In this document: positions 1 to 7,113 of the stretch, piece by piece
How the letters are laid out: every line of letters starts with the position of its first letter
Position numbering within the stretch: the first letter of the stretch is position 1
NCBI GenBank assembly: GCA_002747015.1
Contig: NVXI01000013.1
Coordinates: 30,213-43,742, forward strand
Reading direction: 5' to 3'
DNA from: Zetaproteobacteria bacterium
Lineage (GTDB): Bacteria > Pseudomonadota > Alphaproteobacteria > Micavibrionales > Micavibrionaceae
Length of the DNA stretch: 13,530 nt
Position numbers and translations under genes: made by a program
Notes under the pieces: model-generated
Told to the model about the DNA's origin: nothing
What the model saw: only the letters and a program-made list of their open reading frames with translations
Database searches by the model: none

Positions 1-741
1 AATAATGGCATCAGTATTATAATTTAAAAGTTTTTCCATGCGGACCTTGAAATCAACCTCTTTGTCTCCCCAGAAAAACCATTCAGTAAAAGCAATTTCG
101 ATTCCGGCCTTTTTAGATTCTCTAAGAAGGGCTTTGTGATTAGATCGTCCCCAACCTGTTTTTTCTAAAAAAAGAATAATGTTCTTATAGCCACGCTCTT
201 GTGCTTTCTGAATAAAAAATGGGGCAGCATCTGCATCACGTACAGATAAGCGAAACACGTAATTGGGATCATAACCATTATCAACGATCGGAGTTCCTGC
301 AGCCCAAGCCCCTAGATATGGAATTTTATGTTCATGGATTTTGGGTAATTGTTCCAATGCTACAGGCGTGTGTACTCCGCCAATAATTGCCAGTATATCT
401 TTATCCTTAGCAATTTGTTCAATATTAAAAATACCGCGAGCAGGGTTGGCGCGATGGTCAAAAATTTTTAGTCCCAATTTTATGCCATTGATACCACCAG
501 ATCCATTAATCTCTTTCAGTGCAAGCTCAATCCCGCGCTTTAAAGATTTGCCCGCATCTTTCGTATTACCTGACATATCCGCATCTAGCGCTAGATATTT
601 AATGGGCGCACTGGCGGCATCAGCTTGCGCGCTTGGTATCCATAGAAAACTTAAAATGAGACACAGAATAAAAACGTAAGATCGGAGCATCTCTATAGAA
701 ATTCTTCGCAACGTATTGATCATTAATATATTTCTAAACAT
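1..741 (-). CDS. Periplasmic substrate-binding protein of an ABC transporter (branched-chain amino acid type), C-terminus outside window
   Basis: The frame is open from 741 down to base 1 (247 codons) and continues past the window edge. The mature part begins APIKYLALDADMSGNT and continues with SLKRGIELALKEINGSGGI and an IIGGVHTPVALEQLPKIHE segment. This is the N-lobe pattern of type I periplasmic binding proteins (Peripla_BP_6, LivJ-like), which capture a small ligand in the periplasm for an ABC importer. A signal peptide is clear: MLRSYVFILCLILSFLWIPS then AQA and cleavage before D. Three in-frame ATGs are possible, at 741, 723 and 690. The 741 start has a GAGA upstream, but the 690 start gives the more typical 23-residue signal peptide. 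The gene is divergent from the tsx-like gene and has a sigma-54-type promoter at 790-805. The ligand cannot be told from the sequence. Confidence 0.8.
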   Translation of the reverse strand, partial: MFRNILMINTLRRISIEMLRSYVFILCLILSFLWIPSAQADAASAPIKYLALDADMSGNTKDAGKSLKRGIELALKEINGSGGINGIKLGLKIFDHRANPARGIFNIEQIAKDKDILAIIGGVHTPVALEQLPKIHEHKIPYLGAWAAGTPIVDNGYDPNYVFRLSVRDADAAPFFIQKAQERGYKNIILFLEKTGWGRSNHKALLRESKKAGIEIAFTEWFFWGDKEVDFKVRMEKLLNYNTDAII

Positions 742-789
742 ATTTTTATCTCATTTCATGTTTATCATTGTGGTCTATAAAAGAAATAA

Positions 790-805
790 AGCAAGAAGCA
801 TACCT
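790..805 (-). promoter_or_regulatory. Sigma-54 (-24/-12) type promoter for the substrate-binding protein
   Basis: Read on the minus strand the 16-mer is AGGTATGCTTCTTGCT. It has GG and GC separated by exactly ten bases and a TTGCT -12 box, matching TGGCAC-N5-TTGCW at the key positions. The predicted start of transcription is near 779, about 38 bases before the 741 ATG. It closely resembles the element upstream of the VanZ gene. A perfect 6-bp inverted repeat (ATTTTC/GAAAAT, 821-837) lies just upstream and might bind a regulator. Confidence 0.5.
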
Positions 806-864
806 GTGTATTATACGTGCATTTTCTTCTGGAAAATCAACGCAAAGTATATCATGGTAACGGC

Positions 865-1617
865 ATGATATATACGCGCCGTTCACTTTATTTTTTTTCT
901 TTATTATGTGGCATTTTTGTTCTTACTTTCCAGACCGCTTGGGCTGGAGATTTTGTTCAGTTTCATACCACTAATATTCAGGCATTGCGCGGGAACCATT
1001 ATGAATTGGGGCCTAAAAAGCGAACGATTATAACGTTGGAACATGCCAGTGGGTGGAGTTTTGGTGATTTATACACGTTCTGTGATCTCTCTCTAAAAGA
1101 AGGCGATAGTAATGATGATCTTTATTGTGAGTTTACGCCGCGCCTGTCATGGAATAAAATAACCGGTAGGGACATATCCTATGGCATTCTCAAGGATATA
1201 TTATTAGCAGCTCAAACTGAGCAAGGTGAAGACGGTTTGGCACGCTATAGCTATGGTCTCGGGATTGATCTTAACTTGCCTTATTTTAAATTTTTCAAGG
1301 TCAATAATTTTATTCGCAATAATCCAGACCGAGAGGATAAAACTTTTCAGATTTATACAGCATGGAATTTGCCGTTTGAAGCCGTAGGCGCAAAATTTGT
1401 TTTTGAAGGGTTTGCAGATGTTTTTGGTGAAGAGGGTGGTACAACTGTACCCAGTCAATTGACACAGCCGCGCCTTCTTTTAGATATCGGTGATCTGCTT
1501 TGGAACAAACAAGGACAGTTCTTTACTGGTGTAGAATACCAGTACTGGCATAATAAATTTGGCGTAGACGGGGTTACAGAATCCACTCTACAAGCCCAGA
1601 TTAAATGGGTTTTTTAA
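865..1617 (+). CDS. Tsx-family outer-membrane channel protein
   Basis: The 250-residue product starts with a signal peptide (MIYTRRSLYFFSLLCGIFVL, then TFQTAWA, cleavage before G28). It has no hydrophobic helices after that and ends in WVF, the terminal aromatic signature of outer-membrane beta-barrels. The segments ASGWSFGDLYTF, EFTPRLSWNKITGRDISYG, NNPDREDKTFQIYTAWNLPF and GVEYQYWHNKFGVDG fit the Tsx nucleoside-channel family and its DUF5020-like relatives, which pass small solutes across the outer membrane. The frame is open from a GTG at 817, but the ATG at 865 gives a normal signal peptide and is preferred, although its ribosome binding site is weak. The gene is divergent from the binding-protein gene, so the two could serve uptake of the same solute. 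A nucleoside substrate is not proven. Confidence 0.78.
   Translation: MIYTRRSLYFFSLLCGIFVLTFQTAWAGDFVQFHTTNIQALRGNHYELGPKKRTIITLEHASGWSFGDLYTFCDLSLKEGDSNDDLYCEFTPRLSWNKITGRDISYGILKDILLAAQTEQGEDGLARYSYGLGIDLNLPYFKFFKVNNFIRNNPDREDKTFQIYTAWNLPFEAVGAKFVFEGFADVFGEEGGTTVPSQLTQPRLLLDIGDLLWNKQGQFFTGVEYQYWHNKFGVDGVTESTLQAQIKWVF
1592..1615 (+). terminator. Possible Rho-independent terminator overlapping the end of the tsx-like gene
   Basis: AAGCCCA (1592-1598) can pair with TGGGTTT (1606-1612), with one G-T pair and a seven-base loop. A run of six T's (1610-1615) follows directly. The stem is short and lies inside the last codons, so this is a moderate call. It would separate tsx from the VanZ gene, which has its own promoter. 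Confidence 0.35.
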
Positions 1618-1646
1618 GCTCTCTATCACGAAAAACATGAAAATTC

Positions 1647-1662
1647 AGGTACGTTCTTTGCA
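1647..1662 (+). promoter_or_regulatory. Sigma-54 (-24/-12) type promoter for the VanZ-like gene
   Basis: The 16-mer AGGTACGTTCTTTGCA has the invariant GG-N10-GC spacing and a perfect TTTGCA -12 box. The -24 box is AGGTACG rather than TGGCACG. The predicted transcription start is near 1673, giving a very short leader that still contains the AAAAGGGAG ribosome binding site (1673-1681). No palindromic activator site like those of the two downstream promoters was found upstream. Confidence 0.5.
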
Positions 1663-1688
1663 TTCCTTCCTTAAAAGGGAGAAAAAAC

Positions 1689-2078
1689 ATGGATTCATTC
1701 TTAAAATGCGAGAAGTTGCCATTACAGAGAAAATATAAAACGTGGCTGCTTATAATAATCGGTGTTTTAGCCGGCGCTGCGTTCTTTGTTCCACCAGGCT
1801 TTTGCAAACCCTATATTGATCTTTGTAAAGAGTTCGAGTTTTTCATACATTTCGACAAAGTTTTTCATTCCATGTTTTTTACAGGCTTAGCGTTGAACAT
1901 ACCGTTAACTAGAAATATGTTTGGAAGAATCTTGGCCTTTATACTACTTATAGCATTGGGTTTCAGTATTGAGGTCGTACAATATTACATTCCTCACAGA
2001 AGCGCCAGTTTGTATGACCTAATCGCCAATATTATAGGCGTTCTTTTTGGCTTCATGTTGAGAGCTTTGTCTCGTTAA
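1689..2078 (+). CDS. VanZ-like small integral membrane protein
   Basis: The 129-residue protein has hydrophobic segments at roughly residues 19-37, 62-75, 78-97 and 111-127. It carries the VanZ-like motifs DKVFH (56-60) and IEVVQYYIPHRSASLYDLIAN (94-114), with E95, Q98, R104, D110 and N114 in their usual places. VanZ relatives are inner-membrane proteins. VanZ itself gives low-level teicoplanin resistance, but most homologues have unknown roles and many sit in exopolysaccharide or envelope gene clusters. The ATG has a strong AAAAGGGAG Shine-Dalgarno sequence. The gene stands alone behind its sigma-54-type promoter, 240 bp before the acetyltransferase gene, which has another promoter of the same class. 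Family call is confident; function unknown. Confidence 0.82.
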   Translation: MDSFLKCEKLPLQRKYKTWLLIIIGVLAGAAFFVPPGFCKPYIDLCKEFEFFIHFDKVFHSMFFTGLALNIPLTRNMFGRILAFILLIALGFSIEVVQYYIPHRSASLYDLIANIIGVLFGFMLRALSR

Positions 2079-2103
2079 ATTTTGTGTTACCCAAATCAGG
2101 ATT

Positions 2104-2129
2104 AAAGAGGCTCTTTTAAATTGAAAGAG
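2104..2129 (+). repeat. AAAGAG / CTCTTT / AAAGAG alternating hairpin sequence
   Basis: AAAGAG at 2104-2109 and at 2124-2129 flank CTCTTT at 2111-2116, so either copy could pair with the middle one. There is no T-run after it, so it is not a convincing terminator. It may be a protein binding site or chance in AT-rich DNA. Confidence 0.2.
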
Positions 2130-2177
2130 GAAATAATAGTCGATAAACGTACGCCACAGTATTTAGATATTCACGAA

Positions 2178-2204
2178 TTCTCATATTGTGAAAAATTATA
2201 AGAA
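2178..2204 (+). promoter_or_regulatory. Palindromic activator (enhancer) site A upstream of the acetyltransferase promoter
   Basis: TTCTCATA (2178-2185) and TATAAGAA (2197-2204) form an 8-bp inverted repeat with one mismatch. The centre contains ATTGTGAAAAATTAT. The centre of the site is about 65 bp upstream of the -24 GG, a normal distance for a sigma-54 activator site. A second copy matching at 24 of 27 positions lies at 3447-3473 before the aceB promoter. The identity of the binding protein is unknown. Confidence 0.5.
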
Positions 2205-2254
2205 TATCCGTTGTTATGTTTCTATATAATTGTTTATTTTCAATGTCTTATCTC

Positions 2255-2270
2255 TGGCGCACCCTTTGCA
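2255..2270 (+). promoter_or_regulatory. Sigma-54 (-24/-12) type promoter for the acetyltransferase gene
   Basis: TGGCGCACCCTTTGCA matches TGGCAC-N5-TTGCW at every position except A5, with GG and GC exactly ten bases apart. The predicted transcription start is near 2282, about 37 bases before the 2319 ATG. This is one of the two best matches in the window. Confidence 0.62.
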
Positions 2271-2318
2271 CCTTATTAAACTACAGAATATCAATGTCAT
2301 TAAAGGGAAGCCAAAGAG

Positions 2319-3071
2319 ATGAACCTTATCATGAGACTCAAAAACCGAATTAAAGTACGAGATACGGCACTGACAAAGTTTCTATATACGCTTGCCAAGG
2401 GGATTTTAACGTTCAACATGCCGCCGATCTGGTATATTCACAAACCGCTTCATATGGTGATTTCATCTGCCATTAATGTTGTTCTTTTCATTATTCGTAC
2501 ACTTTATTGGAAACCGGTTTTTATAATGCAACTGCGTAACAAACCGCGCCGGATGTGCTTTGAAGGTATTGGTATTCCTTTCCGCGTAGGGCCGCTGGAT
2601 ATTACAATTGGTGATGATTGTCGCATTGCTGCCCGTATTGCGCTGATTGGCCGGGCAGCAAGCAAGGAAACACCGCAACTTATCATTGGCGATAATGTTG
2701 GTATAGGGTGGCGCAGCGGCATTTATGTAGGAACCAAAATAATCATTGGCAATAATGTACGTATCGCTGGAGAGGGAAAACTCTCAGGCTATGCAGGACA
2801 TCCCCTAGATGCAAAAGAGCGAGCGGATGGTAAACCGGATATGGACTCTCAGGCTAAAGATATTATTTTGGAAGAGGATGTTTGGCTTGGAACTGGCGTT
2901 GTTGTTAATGGTGGTGTAACGATCGGAAAAGGCACAATTGTCGGTGCAGGCAGCGTTGTTACTAAAGACCTCCCTCCCAGTGTTTTGGCAGGCGGTGTGC
3001 CGGCGCGTGTTATTCGCAAGCTTGAACCTGAAGAGAAAGAATGTGAGACCATCCTGGAGGTTGTGTCTTGA
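2319..3071 (+). CDS. Hexapeptide-repeat (left-handed beta-helix) acyl/acetyltransferase
   Basis: The 250-residue protein has a hydrophobic N-terminal part (about 25-70). From about residue 90 it shows imperfect hexapeptide repeats typical of the left-handed beta-helix (ITIGDDCRI, LIIGDNVGIG, IIIGNNVRIAG). The C-terminal coil block includes DVWLGTGVVVNGGVTIGKGT and ends SVLAGGVPARVIRKL, as in the WcaF / maltose O-acetyltransferase group. The loop GYAGHPLDAKERADG carries H161, at the place of the family's catalytic histidine. Such enzymes move an acetyl group from acetyl-CoA to a sugar or similar acceptor, often in polysaccharide or glycolipid synthesis. It overlaps the next frame by four bases (TTGA), so the two were meant to be co-translated. 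An ATG four codons in (2331) is an alternative start. Acceptor unknown. Confidence 0.82.
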   Translation: MNLIMRLKNRIKVRDTALTKFLYTLAKGILTFNMPPIWYIHKPLHMVISSAINVVLFIIRTLYWKPVFIMQLRNKPRRMCFEGIGIPFRVGPLDITIGDDCRIAARIALIGRAASKETPQLIIGDNVGIGWRSGIYVGTKIIIGNNVRIAGEGKLSGYAGHPLDAKERADGKPDMDSQAKDIILEEDVWLGTGVVVNGGVTIGKGTIVGAGSVVTKDLPPSVLAGGVPARVIRKLEPEEKECETILEVVS

Positions 3072-3460
3072 TAGGTGCGCCAGTTATAATTTTGGGGGGG
3101 TATTCTGCAGCGCTTGATATTGCTCGGCGCCTTGTGCAGAAAGACATTGATATTTATATCCACGATCTTGCGCCTGATGCGATTGCTCTTTTATCCCGCT
3201 CGGCAGGTCCATTATTTGAGCATGAAGGTAAGCTTTATCGTCCGGCCCAAGACGCGAAGGAACGCTACGGTTTTGGCCTTGATATCAATGAAGTATTACA
3301 GCTTACTCCTAAAAAATACTGTGAACGTATTATCGAAAGGATCATACCGGATTCCGACATATATGACATTTATGGTATCCATACGTTTAGCAGTGCCGGT
3401 GGCCTGAGTTGTGTCGATTTTATTCAGGGTGTAAGTTTGAAATTTATTCTCAAATTGTGA
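3068..3460 (+). pseudogene. Probable gene remnant: ATP-grasp-like N-terminus joined to a GINT1_N-like C-terminal fragment
   Basis: Translation can start at TTG 3068 behind a strong GGAGG, overlapping the acetyltransferase stop, and gives 130 residues. Residues 1-34 (APVIILGGYSAALDIARRL onward) resemble the first strand-loop-helix of ATP-grasp ligases or another nucleotide-binding fold, which would normally be followed by several hundred residues. From about residue 38 the sequence changes to SAGPLFEHEGKLYRPAQDA, then YGFGLDINEVLQLTPKKY and IYGIHTFSSAGGLSCVD. I recognise this as the end of the sugar-binding-like domain found at the N-terminus of GINT1-type glycosyltransferase proteins. The last codons (KFILKL, stop) are encoded inside the palindromic activator site at 3447-3473, so the frame simply runs into regulatory DNA. 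A run of seven G lies near its start (3094-3100). Both family matches are from memory and moderate; an intact small fusion protein is the alternative. Confidence 0.5.
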
Positions 3461-3473
3461 AAAATTATGAGAT
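3447..3473 (+). promoter_or_regulatory. Palindromic activator (enhancer) site B upstream of the aceB operon
   Basis: It shares TTCTCA, the 15-base core ATTGTGAAAAATTAT and the AGA of the right arm with site A, identical at 24 of 27 positions. TCTCA (3448-3452) and TGAGA (3468-3472) form the arms. It lies about 119 bp upstream of the -24 GG of the aceB promoter. A further inverted TTGTGAAAA (as TTTTCACAA, 3510-3518) lies between the two and may be a secondary half-site. Confidence 0.5.
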
Positions 3474-3577
3474 TTTTCTCTTCTTATGTGCAGGGCACTT
3501 TAAGATTTGTTTTCACAAAAATACATTAAGTATCTGAAAAGAATAAACTTTATTAGTTATAATAATAATTTTTCTTC

Positions 3578-3593
3578 TGGCATTTCCTTTGCA
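3578..3593 (+). promoter_or_regulatory. Sigma-54 (-24/-12) type promoter for the aceB-aceA-glmM operon
   Basis: TGGCATTTCCTTTGCA has a TGGCA -24 box, ten-base GG-GC spacing and a perfect TTTGCA -12 box. The predicted transcription start is near 3605, 28 bases before the aceB ATG. An AAAGGA ribosome binding site lies at 3619-3624. The region between 3474 and 3577 is very AT-rich, as is common between a sigma-54 promoter and its enhancer, where the DNA must bend. Confidence 0.62.
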
Positions 3594-3632
3594 TTATGTA
3601 ATTAAAGGATTTCTCAGTAAAGGAAAAATGAA

Positions 3633-5324
3633 ATGTATACTCAAATTAACCTTCAGAAAAATATAACGGCGCCAATGCCGATTATGAACCATGTTGCCAA
3701 GAAAGAAACATGTGAATTGCTCGTGCAGGAAACTTCTCAAACACAGAAGGTTTTTAGCAAAGAGGCTTTAGCATTTCTTTTTGATCTGGAACAAAAATTT
3801 GGCCCTACGCGCAAAGCGTTGCTTGAGACCAGAAAAACGCGTCAACGACACTATGATGATGGCGAGTTTCCAGATTTTAATTCCGAAACAGCACATATCC
3901 GCGAAAACAACTGGACCATTGACCCTGTGCCCGAAATTTTACAAGATCGCCGTGTAGAAATTACCGGTCCAGTTGATCGTAAAATGATGATTAATGCCTT
4001 GAATAGCGGCGCCAAAGTTTTTATGGGTGATTTTGAGGATGCCACAACTCCTACATTTGAGAATATATTAAACGGCCAAATCAATGTGCAGGACTACGCA
4101 AGCGGCACACTTGAATATACCGATATCAAAACTGGAAAAAATTATCAGGTTAATAATAAGCCTGCCTTAATGATGATCCGACCGCGCGGCTTGCATCTGG
4201 AGGAAGCACATCTTGAAATTGATGGTGCGCCATTATCGGCCAGCTTGGTTGATTTCGGACTGCATATTTTTCACACCGGAAAAACTCTGGCTGAAAAGGG
4301 GCTTGGGCCATTCTATTATCTTCCAAAATTGGAAAGTCATATGGAGGCACGGCTCTGGAATGATATTTTTGTCTATGCGCAAGACTGCTTAGGCATCCCA
4401 CAAGGAACGGTCAAAGCAACCGTCCTGATTGAAACACTGCCTGCTGCTTTCGAAATGGATGAAATCCTATATGAGCTCCGTCATCATGCAGCTGGTTTGA
4501 ATTGTGGACGTTGGGATTATATTTTCAGCTATATAAAAACCTTGCGCAATCATCCTGAATTTATTCTACCCAACCGTGCCTATGTCACGATGGATAAGGA
4601 ATTTCTAAAAGCCTATAGTGTGCTTCTTATTAAGACATGCCATAAGCGCCATGCGCATGCAATGGGCGGTATGGCGGCGCAAATTCCGATTAAAAATGAT
4701 GAATTGGCCAATGCCAAAGCCATTCAAAAAGTTCGCGCTGACAAAGTTCGTGAGGCCGAGTTATATCATGATGGTACATGGGTTTCGCACCCGGCGCTTA
4801 TCAAACCCGCTATGGACGTTTTCAACATGTCGATGCCGCGCGCCAATAATTTACATAGAGAGTGTAGAGAGAAAATGCCAACGGCATTGGATATGCTTTG
4901 CCCGCATGATGGGAATATTAGCGAACACGGTGTGCGTACAAATGTGGCTGTGGCTCTGGAATATATCACGGCTTGGTATGGTGGACGCGGCGCAGTACCA
5001 ATTAACAACTTAATGGAAGATGCTGCTACAGCAGAAATTTGCCGGGCTCAGCTTTGGCAATGGTTAAGGTTTAATTGTCCTTTAACGGCTGATGAAAACC
5101 ATTATGTGGATAAATCGCGCGTTATTACTATGACTGCATCATTTTTCAAATGTGTTTTACAGGACGAATTTGAAAAACTGAAATGTTTGATTGATGATAA
5201 TCAAGTACAGCAGGATAATCTGGAAGCCGCAAAAAATACCCTTGAAGAAACTGTTTTATCGGATGAGTTCCAGGATTTTCTTACTCTTCCAGCCTACTCT
5301 TGTTTAACGAAACGAAGCGTTTAG
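3633..5324 (+). CDS. aceB: Malate synthase A
   Basis: The product condenses glyoxylate with acetyl-CoA to malate, the second step of the glyoxylate shunt, in the cytoplasm. The 563-residue length is slightly above the usual 530-550 of the A isoform and far from the roughly 720 of malate synthase G. Diagnostic segments are GDFEDATTPT (132-141), RPRGLHLEEAH (183 onward), PKLESHMEARLWND, the family signature GLNCGRWDYIFS (288-299) and NNLMEDAATAEICRAQLWQW. D463 in LMEDA is the expected catalytic base and R183 the expected glyoxylate-binding arginine. The start ATG follows AAAGGA by eight bases. It is the first gene of an operon with aceA, 27 bp downstream, and is preceded by a sigma-54-type promoter and a palindromic upstream site. 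Confidence 0.96.
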   Translation: MYTQINLQKNITAPMPIMNHVAKKETCELLVQETSQTQKVFSKEALAFLFDLEQKFGPTRKALLETRKTRQRHYDDGEFPDFNSETAHIRENNWTIDPVPEILQDRRVEITGPVDRKMMINALNSGAKVFMGDFEDATTPTFENILNGQINVQDYASGTLEYTDIKTGKNYQVNNKPALMMIRPRGLHLEEAHLEIDGAPLSASLVDFGLHIFHTGKTLAEKGLGPFYYLPKLESHMEARLWNDIFVYAQDCLGIPQGTVKATVLIETLPAAFEMDEILYELRHHAAGLNCGRWDYIFSYIKTLRNHPEFILPNRAYVTMDKEFLKAYSVLLIKTCHKRHAHAMGGMAAQIPIKNDELANAKAIQKVRADKVREAELYHDGTWVSHPALIKPAMDVFNMSMPRANNLHRECREKMPTALDMLCPHDGNISEHGVRTNVAVALEYITAWYGGRGAVPINNLMEDAATAEICRAQLWQWLRFNCPLTADENHYVDKSRVITMTASFFKCVLQDEFEKLKCLIDDNQVQQDNLEAAKNTLEETVLSDEFQDFLTLPAYSCLTKRSV

Positions 5325-5351
5325 AATTAATTTTAAAAGGAGATTAAAGCC

Positions 5352-7067
5352 ATGTGCAAAAAACAATCGTATAAACAAATTTTTCAAGATGTGCAAACCC
5401 GTTATCAGGGGACGCATACACCAGGTGGTATCGCAGTCGAACATATAACACAGCTTAAGATACAAAATACGTATGAAACACATCTGGACATTGCCAAAAC
5501 TATGGCAAAGGTTATGCGTAAAGATATGGCAGCGTATGATAAGGATTCATCACAATTCACTCAATCACTGGGGTGTTGGTCCGGTTTTCATGCCCAGCAA
5601 ATGATTAAATCCGTTAAACGCATGAAGGGCACATCCAAGGGTACCTATGTGTATTTAAGTGGCTGGATGGTTGCCGGTCTACGTAACAGTTTTGGTCATC
5701 TTCCAGATCAAAGCATGCATGAGAAAACGGCGGTCACTGATCTTATTCATGAAATTTACACCTCACTACGTCAAGCCGATGAGGTTGCCCTTAATGACTT
5801 GTTCAATGCGCTTAAAATCGCGCGTGAAACTGGCGACGAGCCACGTGAAATTGAAGAAATTATCATGAAAATCGATAGCTTTGAATCTCATGTCGTACCA
5901 ATTATTGCCGATATTGATGCTGGATTTGGGAATGAGCATGCTACCTATTTGCTTGCTAAAGAACTTATCAAAGCTGGTGCTTGTTGTATTCAAATTGAAA
6001 ATCAGGTTTCCGATGCCAAACAATGCGGTCATCAGGACGGCAAAGTTACTGTGCCGCGTGAAGAGTTTATCGAGAAGCTCCGCGCTGTACGTATGGCCTT
6101 TGAAGAACTAGGCGTTGATGATGGTGTTATTGTAGCGCGCACAGATTCGCTTGGTGCAGGCCTTACACAAAAAATTCCAGTTTCTACAATGAGAGGTGAT
6201 TTAGCCTATGAATATATTAAATGGCTGGAGACTGAGGATATTACGCAGGAAAATCCATTGCAAGACGGCGAAGTGGCTCTGCAATTTAATGGCAAGCTTG
6301 TTCGTCCAGTTCGTATGCCTAGTGGCCTTTATAAATTTAAGGAAGGATCAGGCCGTGACCGTGTGGTTGAGGACTGTATTGCCAGCCTGACACTTGGCGG
6401 TGCAGATCTCCTCTGGATTGAAACAGCGACGCCAGATGTTAAGACGATTGGCAGTATGGTTTACGACATCAGGAAAGTCGTACCAGATGCCAAGCTGACC
6501 TATAATAATTCTCCTTCCTTTAACTGGACATTGAAATTACGTCAACAAATTCGCGCTGAATGGGCGGAAAGTGGTGAACATATGGTGCATTTCTATCCTC
6601 AGGACATTGGCCTTATGGATGAAAAATTTGATGATGATCCTTTGGGACAGGAAGCTGATTGCCGACTGCGTAATTTCCAGGCTGATATAGCAAGAGAGGC
6701 TGGTGTGTTCCACAATCTTATTACGCTGCCGACTTTTCATCTGACAGCCAAAGCGATGGATGATTTGTCTCGTGGGTATTTCGGAGAGGATAAAATGTTG
6801 GCTTATGTGAATAATGTGCAGCGCGAAGAAATTCGCGCAGGCGTCAGCGCCGTCAAGCATCAGCACGAAGTTGGTTCCAATATTGGCGACAGTTTCAAGG
6901 AAATGGTTGCCGGAGCACGCGCCCTTAAAGCTGGAGGAGAGCATAACACAATGAATCAATTTGAGATGAAAAAGCCTAAACCTGAAACATCTGATTCTGA
7001 TGAGATTACCTTTATAGATCATTCGTCTCAAACGCTCAACGGTCACGTAATAGCTGCGGCAGAATAG
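5352..7067 (+). CDS. aceA: Isocitrate lyase
   Basis: The enzyme splits isocitrate into succinate and glyoxylate, the first step of the glyoxylate shunt needed for growth on acetate or fatty acids. The 571 residues include SQFTQSLGCWSGFHAQQM, VYLSGWMVAGLRN, PIIADIDAGFGN, IQIENQVSDAKQCGHQDGK with catalytic Cys225 in KQCGH (223-227), VIVARTDSLGAG, YNNSPSFNWTL and HLITLPTFH. The KQCGHQDGK form and extra length place it with the longer, Pseudomonas aeruginosa-like isocitrate lyases rather than the shorter E. coli type (KKCGH). About 40 residues at the C-terminus, after NTMNQFEMKK, are low-complexity and acidic. AAGGAG precedes the ATG. No isocitrate dehydrogenase kinase gene (aceK) follows, so flux control must come from expression or elsewhere. 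Confidence 0.97.
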   Translation: MCKKQSYKQIFQDVQTRYQGTHTPGGIAVEHITQLKIQNTYETHLDIAKTMAKVMRKDMAAYDKDSSQFTQSLGCWSGFHAQQMIKSVKRMKGTSKGTYVYLSGWMVAGLRNSFGHLPDQSMHEKTAVTDLIHEIYTSLRQADEVALNDLFNALKIARETGDEPREIEEIIMKIDSFESHVVPIIADIDAGFGNEHATYLLAKELIKAGACCIQIENQVSDAKQCGHQDGKVTVPREEFIEKLRAVRMAFEELGVDDGVIVARTDSLGAGLTQKIPVSTMRGDLAYEYIKWLETEDITQENPLQDGEVALQFNGKLVRPVRMPSGLYKFKEGSGRDRVVEDCIASLTLGGADLLWIETATPDVKTIGSMVYDIRKVVPDAKLTYNNSPSFNWTLKLRQQIRAEWAESGEHMVHFYPQDIGLMDEKFDDDPLGQEADCRLRNFQADIAREAGVFHNLITLPTFHLTAKAMDDLSRGYFGEDKMLAYVNNVQREEIRAGVSAVKHQHEVGSNIGDSFKEMVAGARALKAGGEHNTMNQFEMKKPKPETSDSDEITFIDHSSQTLNGHVIAAAE

Positions 7068-7076
7068 GGGGGGGGG
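7067..7076 (+). repeat. Run of ten G at the aceA stop codon
   Basis: The G of the TAG stop is followed by nine more G's, about 37 bases before the glmM start. A tract of this length is prone to slippage. It is non-coding, so length changes would alter only the aceA-glmM spacer and mRNA structure. It could also be a sequencing or assembly uncertainty. Confidence 0.85.
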
Positions 7077-7113
7077 CTGTACACGAAATAAAATTTAAAA
7101 TAGGAAGAGATAA

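Noticed and set aside
1204..1458. Antisense frames inside tsx, glmM, aceB, aceA and the methyltransferase
   Set aside because: They follow from the composition of the genes on the other strand and have no ribosome binding site or domain.
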